The position numbers and the translations under genes are program-made. The notes under the pieces are model-generated. The model was not told where the DNA came from, made no database searches, and was given only the letters and a program-made list of their open reading frames with translations. A DNA stretch of 64,000 nt from Paraconiothyrium sp. Pb-2020. Taxonomy: Eukaryota; Ascomycota; Dothideomycetes; Pleosporales; Didymosphaeriaceae. The stretch spans positions 2,480,001 to 2,544,000 of the forward strand of contig JAJUBI010000001.1 of the NCBI GenBank assembly GCA_022419385.1, in the 5' to 3' direction. This document shows positions 1 to 10,185 of this stretch, piece by piece (within the stretch, counting starts at the first letter, position 1; each line of letters starts with the position of its first letter).

Positions 1-1580
1 GCTTCTTGTTGAAGCTTTCCCAATACCCCAAGGCAGTCGCAGACGTGGTCGGAGCAAAGGAATGCACCCATGCGAAAGATATGGTCTTGGCGACCCTCTC
101 AGCGATGAACAAGGGCGGCATACACGACCAGATAGGCAACGGCTTCGCAAGATACAGCGTCACACGGGATTGGAGTCTACCTCATTTTGAAAAGATGTAG
201 GTCGATGCTCGCTATCACCGAGCAATTATGCTGATGAACCACAGGCTGTACGACCAATCACAACTACTGCCAGTCTACCTCGATGCCTACCTTCTAACAC
301 GAAACCCTGACCATCTGGCTGCCGTCCATGACATTGCTACATACCTTACGAGCCCACCTATGCACTCGGAAACAGGCGGCTTCTTCTCTGCTGAAGACGC
401 CGACTCTCTCTATCGATCATCCGATAAAGAGAAGCGAGAGGGCGCCTTTTACGTATGGACATTTAAGGAGTTCCAAGACATACTAGGCGATCGAGACGCG
501 GACATCCTCGCCCGGTATTACAACGTCAATGACGAAGGCAACGTCGATCCAGAGCACGACGCGCACGACGAACTTATCAATCAGAATGTGCTGGCAATCA
601 GCAGTTCGCCGGCAGACCTGGCCAAAGAATTTGCCCTCTCCACCGAAGAAATCGAGAAGACACTTGTCGAAGGCCGGAAGAAGCTTCTTAAACACAGAGA
701 AAAAGAAAGACCGAGGCCTGCTCTGGATGACAAAATCGTGGTATCCTGGAATGGTATCGCCATCGGCGCGCTCGCCCGGACAGCAGCTTCACTCTCCGCG
801 TCGGAACCCTCGAAATCGAAGGGGTATCTCGCCGCGGCAGAGAAGGCAGCAGGTTTCATCAAGCAAGAACTCTACAATTCCCAATCCCACACACTCTTGC
901 GCGTCTATCGAGAAGGTCCCGGCGCCGTCCAAGGCTTTGCAGACGACTATGCCTATCTCATATCGGGCCTCATCGACCTCTACGAAGCAACGTTCAACGA
1001 CGCATACCTGCAATGGGCCGACGACCTGCAAAAGACACAAATTGACCTGTTCTGGGACAAACAACATCTGGGCTTCTTCTCCACGCCTGAAGGCCAGAAA
1101 GACCTGATCATGCGGCTAAAAGATGGCATGGACAACGCCGAGCCGGGAACCAACGGCGTATCGGCGAGGAATCTGGATCGTCTGGGTGCGCTACTGGAGG
1201 ATGAGCGGTATGTCCAGCGTGCGAGGGAGACGACGAGCGCATTCGAGGCCGAGATCATGCAGCACCCTTTCCTCTTTCCTGGCATGATGGACTCGGTGGT
1301 CGTGTCCAAATTTGGTATGAAGCACGCTGTCATCACGGGAGAGGGCGAGAAAGCCGACGAGTGGCTACGACGGTACAGGGAGAGGCCTGCTTCGTTGGGT
1401 GTGGTGAGCAGGATAGGGAAGAGTGTGGGTGGGTGGCTGAAGGAGAGGAACGCGTTGGTCAAGGATATGAACGCTGAGAACGAGGGTGTCATGGTTTGTG
1501 AGCAGGGTGCCTGTAGGGAAGAGCTCGGGTGGGGAATGGAAGGGTTGGGGGATGCAATTCAAGAGATCAGTGGGCGATGA
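1..1580 (+). CDS. Thioredoxin-domain/DUF255 protein (SSP411, YyaL-like), 5'-truncated by window edge
   Basis: This is the C-terminal part of a spermatogenesis-associated protein 20/YyaL-type protein; the N-terminal thioredoxin-like domain lies outside the window. Coding exons are 1-196 and 245-1580. The 48-bp intron 197-244 (GTAGGT...CAG) removes an in-frame TAG and joins HFEKM to LYDQSQLL, the strongly conserved block of this family. Further family blocks are the GGIHDQIGNGFARYSV segment, GGFFSAEDADS, FYVWT, DDKIVVSWNG and a C-terminal VCEQGAC. The middle region is the alpha/alpha-barrel (six-hairpin glycosidase-like) part. Family function is poorly defined; bacterial and eukaryotic members have been proposed to act in redox or sugar metabolism, which the sequence does not settle. 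The gene converges on the branching enzyme gene. Identification is firm; biochemical role is unknown. Confidence 0.88.
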
Positions 1581-2133
1581 GGCGGACCAGTACGATGAGG
1601 ACTTGAAGTTGAGTGGCGTCGAGGATGGCATTGATATGAAAGGATAGGTGGGCACTTGAGATATCCCATATGGTCACTGCCGGCGTACGAAGCTCGGACA
1701 GAGAGGCGTTTTGTAGGTGCTGTAATTGTTATAATTGTACGTGAGAGTAAGTCCTTCTGAATACCTTCATTGCTTGCACTAATGGCGGTGCCGCTTCTCC
1801 CTACTGTGTGACTAACACATGCTACTTGTTACGGTTCTGCTAGTTCAGAATAGCTCCGCTATCACTGAGGCGTTGCAACACTCGCGTGTAGCTGTAACTC
1901 TTGCAAACCACTACATGCGGTACTCCGTTTTTGTCTGTGGATGCAAACACGCCATAAATCATGGCATCCTCCTGCCTCCCCGACATACCCCGGGCAACGG
2001 AGAGAAGCTGCGTTTGAACACCTGCAGTCCAGTCCAGCACGTCATGCTCGCCCGGCCTCGCCCCATCCTACAAAATAATCGCCGTAACGGCTCGATACGA
2101 CGAACTACATCGAAAGCCCAAGGCTTACAGCAG

Positions 2134-2160
2134 GATTGTTCCCTCCCAGCAGGAACAATC
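2134..2160. repeat. Perfect 9-bp inverted repeat (hairpin)
   Basis: GATTGTTCC at 2134-2142 and GGAACAATC at 2152-2160 are exact reverse complements separated by 9 bases. It could form a stem-loop in RNA or mark a dimeric protein site. No role can be assigned. Confidence 0.7.
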
Positions 2161-2341
2161 ACTATGTGTCCGCCCCTATACATTCTCCCTCCACATTCCA
2201 AACAAGAAGAAAACAACCAAACTTGGAGATTCGCGGACATGATTGAAAGCTGCGTTATGCATAGTCTCCGTATCCCCGGTGACGAAACAAGTGACCTTGG
2301 AAGCAAGTCAGTCACCCGCCTGAACCATCGCTTGGAAACCA

Positions 2342-2658
2342 CACGTGCCGTGCAAGACCTTAGACAAGCCAGGCGTCCGCGGCCTCCACGTGCCATAGCC
2401 ACGCGTGTCGCACATGGCAGGTTTTTCGAATAGCACGTGCGTCCCACAACGCACCAGACTCTTCACACGCGGTGGGACCCAGACATAGCACGGTAGACTT
2501 GCAACGGTGTGGTTGAGCCCGCATGTTGCTCCGCGGAGCCATTGTGGGTCCTATATGCTCAACCAGGGACTGTATATACAGGTTCCGAGGTGCTCCCGAC
2601 GAGCAGCAGCGTCAGGTTAGGCTTGTGAGTTTGTTTGTGGAACTGCACGTAGCACGTG
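2342..2658. promoter_or_regulatory. Cluster of four CACGTG E-boxes
   Basis: CACGTG occurs at 2342-2347, 2387-2392, 2434-2439 and 2653-2658. CACGTG is the core site of fungal bHLH regulators such as Cbf1 and Pho4 types. About 0.1 copy would be expected by chance in 317 bp. The site lies 3' of both flanking genes, so which transcript it would control is unclear. Confidence 0.45.
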
Positions 2659-2823
2659 TGCTCCAGACGGAGGGGCAATAAGGTAGTAAGGCTCTTAGAG
2701 CCTCAAAGTTCATTCTATGTGTCTAGCGAAATAAGTTAGACTGCCGTGCAAAGGATTATAGTGAGATGGCTACAAGGTGCTTGTGACTCGTTTCTTGCAA
2801 GCTGGCGCTCCCCATGTTGGCCC

Positions 2824-5170
2824 CTACAAAGTGCTCTCGAGTGCGAGCACGATGGCCGTCCGCGAGGGAATGTACACCTGCAGGAAGTTCTTCCTTCCGT
2901 TCCATGCAAACGGCGTCGTGAAGAAGCGCGTGCTCTCATTAATATCCGCATGCCCTCCGAATTCCTTGCTATCTGTACTCAGCACAATCCTGTATGTACC
3001 CTCCTGCTCCACGCCAACGCGGTAATCCGTGAAGCTGCTCTGCGGGTGGAAATTGAAGATCCAAAGGAGTCCCGCGCGCTCAAATACAATGACCTTGTCG
3101 CCCTCATGCTTGAGGCTGATGTACGCCTGGGGCGAATGCAGCCAGCCGTACTTCTCCTCGGTCCACTGCATCTTAGAGTCAAAGTCGTAGAGGAAGCGGT
3201 AACGCAGGAGATGATCGTCGACTAGGTTAAACTGGCGACGCGCATAGTGGAAGGAGTTGCCGTTGCCTTCGCGTGGGAAGTCGAGCCACTCCGGGTGGCC
3301 GAATTCGTTTCCCTCGAAGTTGAGGTAGCCTTCACCGCCAAGGCCATGCGTGATGAGGCGGATCATCTTGTGGAGGGACAGGCCGCGGTTGATGACGGGC
3401 GTTTCTTCGGAGATGACAGACATGTTGGTGTACATTTCTGCGTCGCAGAGCCAGAAGAGGAGTGTTTTGTCGCCGACCAATCTATACTCGTTAGTCAAAA
3501 AGGAGACGAAGGTGTATGTAGACTTACGCTTGATCGTGGCTCTCAGCATAGGCAATTGTCTTCTCGCCGTGTCGACGGTTGGTGAGGGTGAAGACCAGAT
3601 TGCCCATGTCCCAGTCGATGTCCTGCTTCTCCTTCAACCACTTGATATACAGGTCAGGAACTGCCATAGCGAGGCGGTAGTCGAATCCTATTCCGCCTAG
3701 CGACAGCGCCACGCAAAGACCTGGCATACCGGATACGTCCTCTGCGATGGTGATCACGTCTGGGTATAGCTGGTGTAGCATCTCGTTAGCTATCATGAGG
3801 TAAACCACGCCTTCTTCGTCAACGCCATCGCCAAAGTACTCGTGGTAACCACCGGAGAAGCCACTGATGGCGTTAGCGGATGGTAATACAATCATGTTTC
3901 AAACTTACGTTCCGATTCCGTGATGAGTGTACAGCATGCTGGTAACTCCATCGAACCGGAATCCATCGAACTGGTATTCCTCCATCCAGAAGCGAAGATT
4001 GCTAAGCAAGAAGCGCAATACTTCATGGCTTCCATAGTTGAACAGTCGACTATCCCAGAGCTGGTGCCTACCCTTTGCTCCTTCGTGAAAGTAGAGATGG
4101 TCGCTACCATCGAACATGTTCAAACCATCCAATACATTCTTGGAGGCGTGGCTGTGGACGACGTCAAGCAGGACCGTGATGCCCATGCCGTGAGCGGTGT
4201 CGATAAGCTCTTTCAGATCGTCTGGGGCGCCGTAGCGACTGCTGGCCGCAAAGAAGCTGTTGATCTGGTAGCCAAAGCTTGCATAGTATGCGTGCTCCAT
4301 GATAGCCATGAGCTGGATGACGTTGTATCCCAGGTTTTTGATCCTGGGGAGGATGTTCTGCGTGAACTCCTTGTATGTAGCGACTTTTGGCTCTGGTGAG
4401 GAGATGCCAACATGTGCTTCGTATATGCGGGCGCTCGTGGGCTTCGGTGGACGCTGATTCTTGAAGACATAGCGCTCCTCCTTTGGCGGGTTCCAGAAGC
4501 GTGCATCGTAGACGGGCGAGACGCTGAGGTCTTGCGTGACTCGCTTAATCCACGCTGGGATACGCTCCTGGCGTGCGTGGTCATTAGGTACAACAAAAGA
4601 GATCTGTTCGGCTGTGTCAGTATGTTGTTAGTTTCGCTAGGTAGGTGATAGGTACCTTCAATTTCGAATCATGGGGTATCGCTGGCTGGCCATTGTTGCC
4701 GGGTATCGTAACTTCAAACACACCAAACTCGTTCTTGGTCATGGGAGTGGCATCGCGGTCCCAATTGTTGAAGTCACCGATGAGGTAAGCGCGCAGAGCA
4801 TTGGGAGCCCACTCCCGGTACACAACGTCGCCGTTATCCTTGACGTTGAAGCCGTACTTTTCGTACCCCTAGACAGCAATTAGCCGTCTTGTTCATGGGG
4901 AGGATGGAGGATGCTTGCCCTCGTAAACTGTTCCAGACCACCTTCTGTGTCCTGTATTGTCTTCAGCCATTGCTGGGTTTTCGCGTAGCGGCTGCGGAGG
5001 GCAGGCTTGAAGGGGTCGAGATAGGAGTCGAGCTGGGTGATTCCTGCAGAGATGTCAGTCGGTCACGCCTCAACAATGGCTGAAGCTGCAGACATACCGG
5101 TTCCATCGTTCGGTACCTGGCCAGCCGGGTTGTCTGTGACAGAATTTGCGGATGCGTCGTTGAGCGCCAT
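2824..5170 (-). CDS. GLC3: 1,4-alpha-glucan branching enzyme, complete, six exons
   Basis: The enzyme forms alpha-1,6 branches in glycogen in the cytosol (GH13). Exons on the minus strand: 5170-5098, 5043-4919, 4868-4656, 4603-3909, 3863-3528, 3481-2824. All phases match and give 699 aa, the usual length for fungal Glc3. An N-terminal CBM48-like region (VYREWAPNA, LIGDFNNWD) precedes the GH13 barrel. Barrel motifs are DVVHSH near residue 284-289, GFRFDGVTSM with the nucleophile Asp near 355, EDVSGMPG with the acid Glu near 410, and the YAESHDQ block near 474-480. The start ATG at 5170 opens a short exon of the type seen in the family. Intron 4869-4918 uses a GC donor (AGG|GCAAGC) and a TAG acceptor; with it the protein reads FTR|GYEKYGFNV, as in homologues. 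The other four introns are GT-AG, 45-54 bp. The gene is divergent from clpX and convergent with the SSP411 gene. Confidence 0.95.
4869..4918 (-). other. GC-AG intron 2 of the branching enzyme gene
   Basis: Read on the minus strand, the donor is AGG|GCAAGC and the acceptor CTAG|GGG, with phase 0 on both sides. No GT donor nearby restores the conserved FTR-GYEKYGF junction. The 50-bp length fits neighbouring introns. Confidence 0.8.
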
Positions 5171-5791
5171 GGCTCGCGGCGAAGGATTGGTTCAAGTGAT
5201 GCGCTGGTCGTAGAAGATGCGATAAGACGGATGGAGGAGGCAGCACAACAGGGGTTTAAGGGTTCATGCAATGCGGCTCTTGTTCTTGTTAGAGCAGAGA
5301 AAGTGTTGCGGGGTAGGCTCCAATTGCTGCAAAGCATCGTCCTCAACCAAAAGCTACACCCTTGTCGTCCAAGCTTCTACGTCACTGCGCGCGCTTGCAA
5401 GGTCTATCGCGTCGCAGCCGCAGCGCCACAAGCCTGTCGCTCCACCGGGCGCTCAGTCGGGCCGGCATGCGTGTAATTGTCTGAGTTGATCTACGGAATT
5501 CTCTGGTAGTTGGCGCTGGAAGCTCTCTCGGGGCCATCTGAGGGTCTGTCAGCTAGGGCACAGGCAACTGGCAACAGGCGGGTGGGTCGGGCTGGCTTAT
5601 CGGTCGCGCCATGCCCCGCCTCCAGTTCCCCGAAGCGGAGAAGAGCTCACGACGCACCTCCACGCCTCACAGCTGTTGTCTAGCCATTGTGCTACCATCC
5701 GTGTCTTGGGCCTCTGCGTGCCGTCCACGCTCCGGAGCTTAGCTGTCGCTATGTGAGCTTCCCACAGGTCCATTCAACATTTCCAGACACC
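5171..5791. promoter_or_regulatory. Divergent promoter region between branching enzyme and ClpX
   Basis: These 621 bp separate the two start codons, so both 5' UTRs and core promoters should lie here. The DNA is GC-rich without an obvious TATA box. I see no convincing ORF or RNA gene in it. Confidence 0.6.
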
Positions 5792-7705
5792 ATGGCCGCA
5801 CGAACTATTGTTGTCGTTTCCCCGCAGGCGCGGGCTTCGTACATCGCGCTCGCCTCCATCGGCCGTCGTGCGTTCCACACCGGCAACCCGCAGCGTTCCC
5901 AGTACAACCGCTCAGACTTTTCTGGCCACGGTTTCACTAGCTTCTATGAGCCTGATCAGCCGACTAGAGGGCCCCTGGGTGGCTCGTCCAGCTCCGGCGT
6001 CAGCCGCGTAACGCCTCGCATGCTGAAGGAGCACCTCGATCAGTTTGTCGTCGGCCAGGAACACGCAAAGAGGGTGCTTGCCACGGCGGTATATGGCCAC
6101 TATCTACGCATCCGAGAGATACAGAGGCACGAGGAGGAGCAGGTCCGCCGCGAGGAGAGGGCGGCGCGGCAGGCGCTCGCTCACAGACACCCCGTAGAAG
6201 GTGAATGCACATTCATCTCCTCACTCACTCGGCCTCTACTTGCTTCTTCAGTGGTCGCGTGACCAGGGCTAACTTTGGAAGATGAATTTCCAGGGCAGCA
6301 GCCCACCATGCGCGTGTACCCGTCTCACGCAGATCCGCCACCCGACCCGCCGCCATTGGAAGATACTAGTCCTATGCAAATCGAGAAGTCGAACGTACTG
6401 ATGCTCGGGCCGACCGGTGTGGGCAAAACGTTGATAGCCAAGACACTCGCTCGCATATTGGATGTGCCGTTCAGCATGTCCGACTGCACGCCCTTCACGC
6501 AGTCGGGGTACATCGGTGAAGATGCAGAAAGCTGTGTGCAGAGGCTACTTACGGCCGCCAACTACGATGTTGACGCAACAGAGCATGGTATCATAGTGCT
6601 GGACGAAATCGACAAGATTGCCGGCGTTAAGATGGCGCACGGCAAAGATGTTGGTGGCGAAGGCGTGCAGCAGTCCCTGCTCAAGATCATTGAGGGGACA
6701 ACTCTGCAAATACAAGCCAAAGCCGAACGGGGCAGCAGTGGGAGATCCCCAGGCGCAGCTGGCAGTTCGACCAACTCCCCTTCGGGCAATCCCTTAGACA
6801 GCTCACGTCCAGGCTCAGGAGCAGGCCCCATGGCTCCGGGCGGCAAAGGCGAAGTCTTCAACGTCCGCACCGACAACATCCTGTTCATTTGCACCGGCGC
6901 CTTCGTTGGTCTCGAGAAAATCATTCTTGACCGCAAAGCCAAAGGCGGCCTAGGCTTTGGCGCTCAGGTACGCGCTGCTAATCGTGATCAGGGCAAGCAC
7001 GACACTACGCTCAGCGACGCCGACGTGGAAACCTTCCGAAAGGACCTCCCCATCTACGTGCCTTCCGACGCAGAAGCTCCCACCGCGTCTAATGCACGGC
7101 AGACAAAGTACCGCGAGGAGGAGTACAACGTGCTCAACTACGTGGTTCCTTCCGACCTGCAAAAGTACGGCATGATACCTGAGCTCGTCGGGCGCATACC
7201 AAACACCTGCGCCGTGTCAGCGCTGGATGAAGAGGCGCTCGTGCGTGTCCTGACCGAGCCGAAGAACAGCCTCATTCGGCAAGAAGCCGCGCTCTTTCAC
7301 GCCGACGGCATGGAACTGCGCTTTACTTCAGGGTCGTTGCGAGAAATCGCCAAGAAGGCGAATGCCATGGGCACCGGTGCGCGTGGCCTCAAGGCCGTCG
7401 TCGAACGCCTGCTCCTCGGGACCAAGTTCGAGGCGCCTGGTAATTTTTCCCTCCTTCCTGAGACAGTAACAAGGGCTAACACGGGGCCTGTAGGAACCAC
7501 AGTAAAGCACATCCTTGTGACGCAACAGGCTGCACAGCTCAAGCGCGCACCGCTTCTCTTCCACCGCGGACAGTCGCAGGCATTTGAGACGATGGCGGCG
7601 CAGGAGGAAGACGAGTGGCAGGACCAGCTGAGGGAGAAGGAGGAGCACCTCGGAAGCATAGGCAGCTTCGAGGAGTACAGAAAGGCCGGGGCAGCGGGGT
7701 CCTAG
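5792..7705 (+). CDS. Mitochondrial ClpX-type AAA+ unfoldase, complete, three exons
   Basis: This is the ATP-dependent ClpX homologue (Mcx1 type in fungi), expected in the mitochondrial matrix. Exons 5792-6200, 6282-7439 and 7494-7705 give 592 aa. The N-terminus is rich in Arg/Ser/Ala without acids (MAARTIVVVSPQARASYIAL), as in a mitochondrial presequence. The bacterial zinc-binding domain is absent. Seen motifs: LDQFVVGQEHAKRVL, Walker A GPTGVGKT (about 179-186), pore loop SGYIGED (about 211-217), Walker B IIVLDEID (about 240-247), LVGRIPNT, and sensor-2 GTGARGLKAVVERLL. A low-complexity Gly/Ser/Pro insertion of about 40 residues (about 286-325) sits within the AAA+ domain. Intron 1 has two in-frame acceptors 12 nt apart (after 6281 or 6293). 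Intron 2 (7440-7493) is 54 bp with no stop, so it reads through as an 18-residue insert if not removed; its splice sites and the restored EAPGTTVKHILVT junction show it is an intron. Confidence 0.93.
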
Positions 7706-10185
7706 AAGCGTGTATATGAACGTAGGTAATACATGTAAAGCGTGCATGTGCATTGTACGAGCCCCAATGCCGCTCACCACCCCCCCTGCTTTCGTATGCG
7801 TAGTATGTCGAACCAAGGCTCGATCTTCACAAGGAGCACCGTACCGCTACCTTCTAGAAGGTGCACGTGTCCTTCTACCTACCTACCTTCCCTATAGCAC
7901 GTTCCGCTTGCCTATAATAAGGCTCGTCCTGCATGCAGAATCGATAATTCGCCTAAGCATGCATGCACTCTACACGTTCCCAGCGCCGCGGGGCCTATCA
8001 GCAGAGACAATCTACGTAGATGAAGGCGTGGGATCGGGAGCGAGCCGAGAGTTGTTCGGCTCGGGTTGTCGTTCGGGTAGCGCCGGCGTGGCATGGGGTG
8101 TTGCGGATAGAGTGGGCGTTCCGGTGCGAAGTGCGTTCGCAGGGGGCGGTATAGATTATCAAGCTGTCGATAAAGGGCGGGCGATTGGCATGGCGCGAAG
8201 GATGGGAGGTGCATTTGGGCATCGTCGAAAGCACAGAGATAGATTGGACTTTGAACCTTTGGTATTGCCAGCGGACGTGGAGCGTTTTCCCCCACACTGG
8301 CCAGAGACTGGTCATACCGCATCCCTCCTTCCTCTCCGTCCTCTCGTTCCCCAAGATCCGCCCGACGCACGTCTACCTCACCATACCAGCGAACAAAGGC
8401 CGTGCGCGCGGGTGCCCTACGACGCCCGAAAGCATGTAGCCCAAAGCGGACGCTGTCCCCCGGGGAACCCTCCGATTCGCACGGATGTCGGGCCCTGCAT
8501 TACAGGGTCAGCGACCGTCGATCATCTAGAGGTTGCGCGTGGGGGTTGTGTCATGCCCGGCAGGTGAGGACGACATCACAGTTGCACTCGTACGTCGGGC
8601 AGACATGCTAGAAGGAGGTGGATAACACGTGTAGAACTCGCCGTTGCGGGCGTGTCGGTTGGCCTGCATGTGTGGGCTGCGGGGCCGGGACGCAGACGAA
8701 TTCGGACGAGGATGGGCGCTCGCGGCATGCCAGGCATAGCATTGTGAAAGCAAGCAGCCACTCGAGCTTCCAAAAGGAGGGATGGGATGTGGCATTTCGA
8801 CTCCGGATTGGGTAGGTGCGTGTATACGCGAGGGCTTCACGAGCGTTTTGTGCAGCGCAGATGGCGTTGCTTGCACGTGTGAGTGAGTGCATGTGAGCGA
8901 GGCTCCACCTGAACCTGCAATTACATACTCACCTGCATTTACCTGCTACGTGTGCATCGGACGCCACCGACGTGCGTGAGCGCCAATGCCACTCATGTCT
9001 AGTGTTTGCGATGCATAAATGTACTGAGCTTCTATCGTGCCGTACGTGGAACCACGTCACATGGAACATCCATCTGCGTAACCCACTACCACATCGCCCT
9101 AGACCCTTGTCTTGATATGGAACCAATGCTGTCTTCGAGACTACATTATAGGAACTAACTGTTACCACCTACATTCTTATAGTCTTATCGTGTACATTTC
9201 AACTATAGGCGAAATCTACATGCCCCATGATCCGCTCACCTTCGCTATGCCGTCAACTCCATCGTACTCATGTACTTCGGCGGATGAGCCATCCTCTTCC
9301 AACGCTTGCTGCGACATGTGCTTGTATGAGTCTGCACCCACAGCTTGCTTGCTATGTCCGCAAAGACGCTACGTGAGCGCAAAATGCGCTGCCACTGCGC
9401 GCGGAGACGGACGTCCAGGGCCTCGGTCATTTGTACGGCGGAGCGGAAAGCATAGAACGGAGAGGCGGAAAGGCGACCATGTCTCGCCGAGGCAAAGCTT
9501 GCAGTGACGGGTGAAACACTGTAGCAGTGTTTACCCCGAACACTGCTGGGAAACATTGCAAGATAGAGTACGCATCGTGAGGTGGGTTAATCCATGCATT
9601 ACCAGCCTTGGTTGCCAGCCGTGCTATCCCTTTCCCTATTACAAGATAATCTATGATTTGAACCGTCCCAGATGAACCCAAATGAAAGAATTACAGCCCG
9701 CTCTATAACCGCGAAACCAGCGAAGAGAAAGAAAGCTATGGCTATGACCGCGAGAATCAGAAAAGTGACCTATCGTGTAACGTCGTGCCCAAAACGCCCC
9801 CCTGATTTGTAGTACACCTCGTGACGGTTGACAGCGTCAGTCGGTGTAATGTATGACCCTGCGTAGAAACAGGCATCGCTTGCCTGCCGATGAAAAAATA
9901 GTCAATGTTCGCTCTGTGAAAACACCATTCCTTAACCATAACCCAGTCCGATCCGAATCCCGCGGCCCAACCCAACCCATCGCTCATGACCCTGGCCCGA
10001 TAGAAAAGAGATACCCCCGTCAAACGCCCGTGAAATGCTTACCCCCACGTTCATATCAAATAAGTCGCCCAATACCGGTCGTTGCGTCGACGAGACGGCC
10101 CGTAATTCGTCATACAATCCTATAGTCTCGTAACATCGTCAGAATATGAAGGAAATAAGAAAAGTGCCGCGAGGGGCACGCGTAG
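7706..10185. other. Gene-poor intergenic stretch between clpX and the Spt23/Mga2-like gene
   Basis: About 2.5 kb holds the 3' regions of the two convergent genes. Overlapping ORFs on both strands around 7700-8900 have no recognisable domain, no mutual support and skewed composition. I see no RNA gene. TGTATATG at 7711-7718, just after the clpX stop, is one base off the Puf3 site UGUANAUA. Confidence 0.5.

Larger units (their letters stand above)
1581..2823. other. Convergent intergenic region with E-box cluster and a hairpin
   Basis: The stretch lies between the 3' ends of the SSP411 gene and the branching enzyme gene. No convincing protein gene is seen; the longest plus ORF (1819-2433) has no recognisable domain and overlaps long antisense ORFs. 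It holds four CACGTG palindromes (2342, 2387, 2434, 2653), a TATA-like TGTATATA at 2571, and a perfect 9-bp inverted repeat at 2134-2160. That is more promoter-like content than expected for DNA between two 3' ends. Confidence 0.6.

Noticed and set aside
1819..2433. A 204-codon plus-strand ORF between convergent genes
   Set aside because: No domain or family pattern; overlapped by a 162-codon antisense ORF; no splice context.
7710..8567. A 285-codon plus-strand ORF after clpX
   Set aside because: Starts within the clpX 3' UTR, no domain, mirrored by antisense ORFs of similar length.
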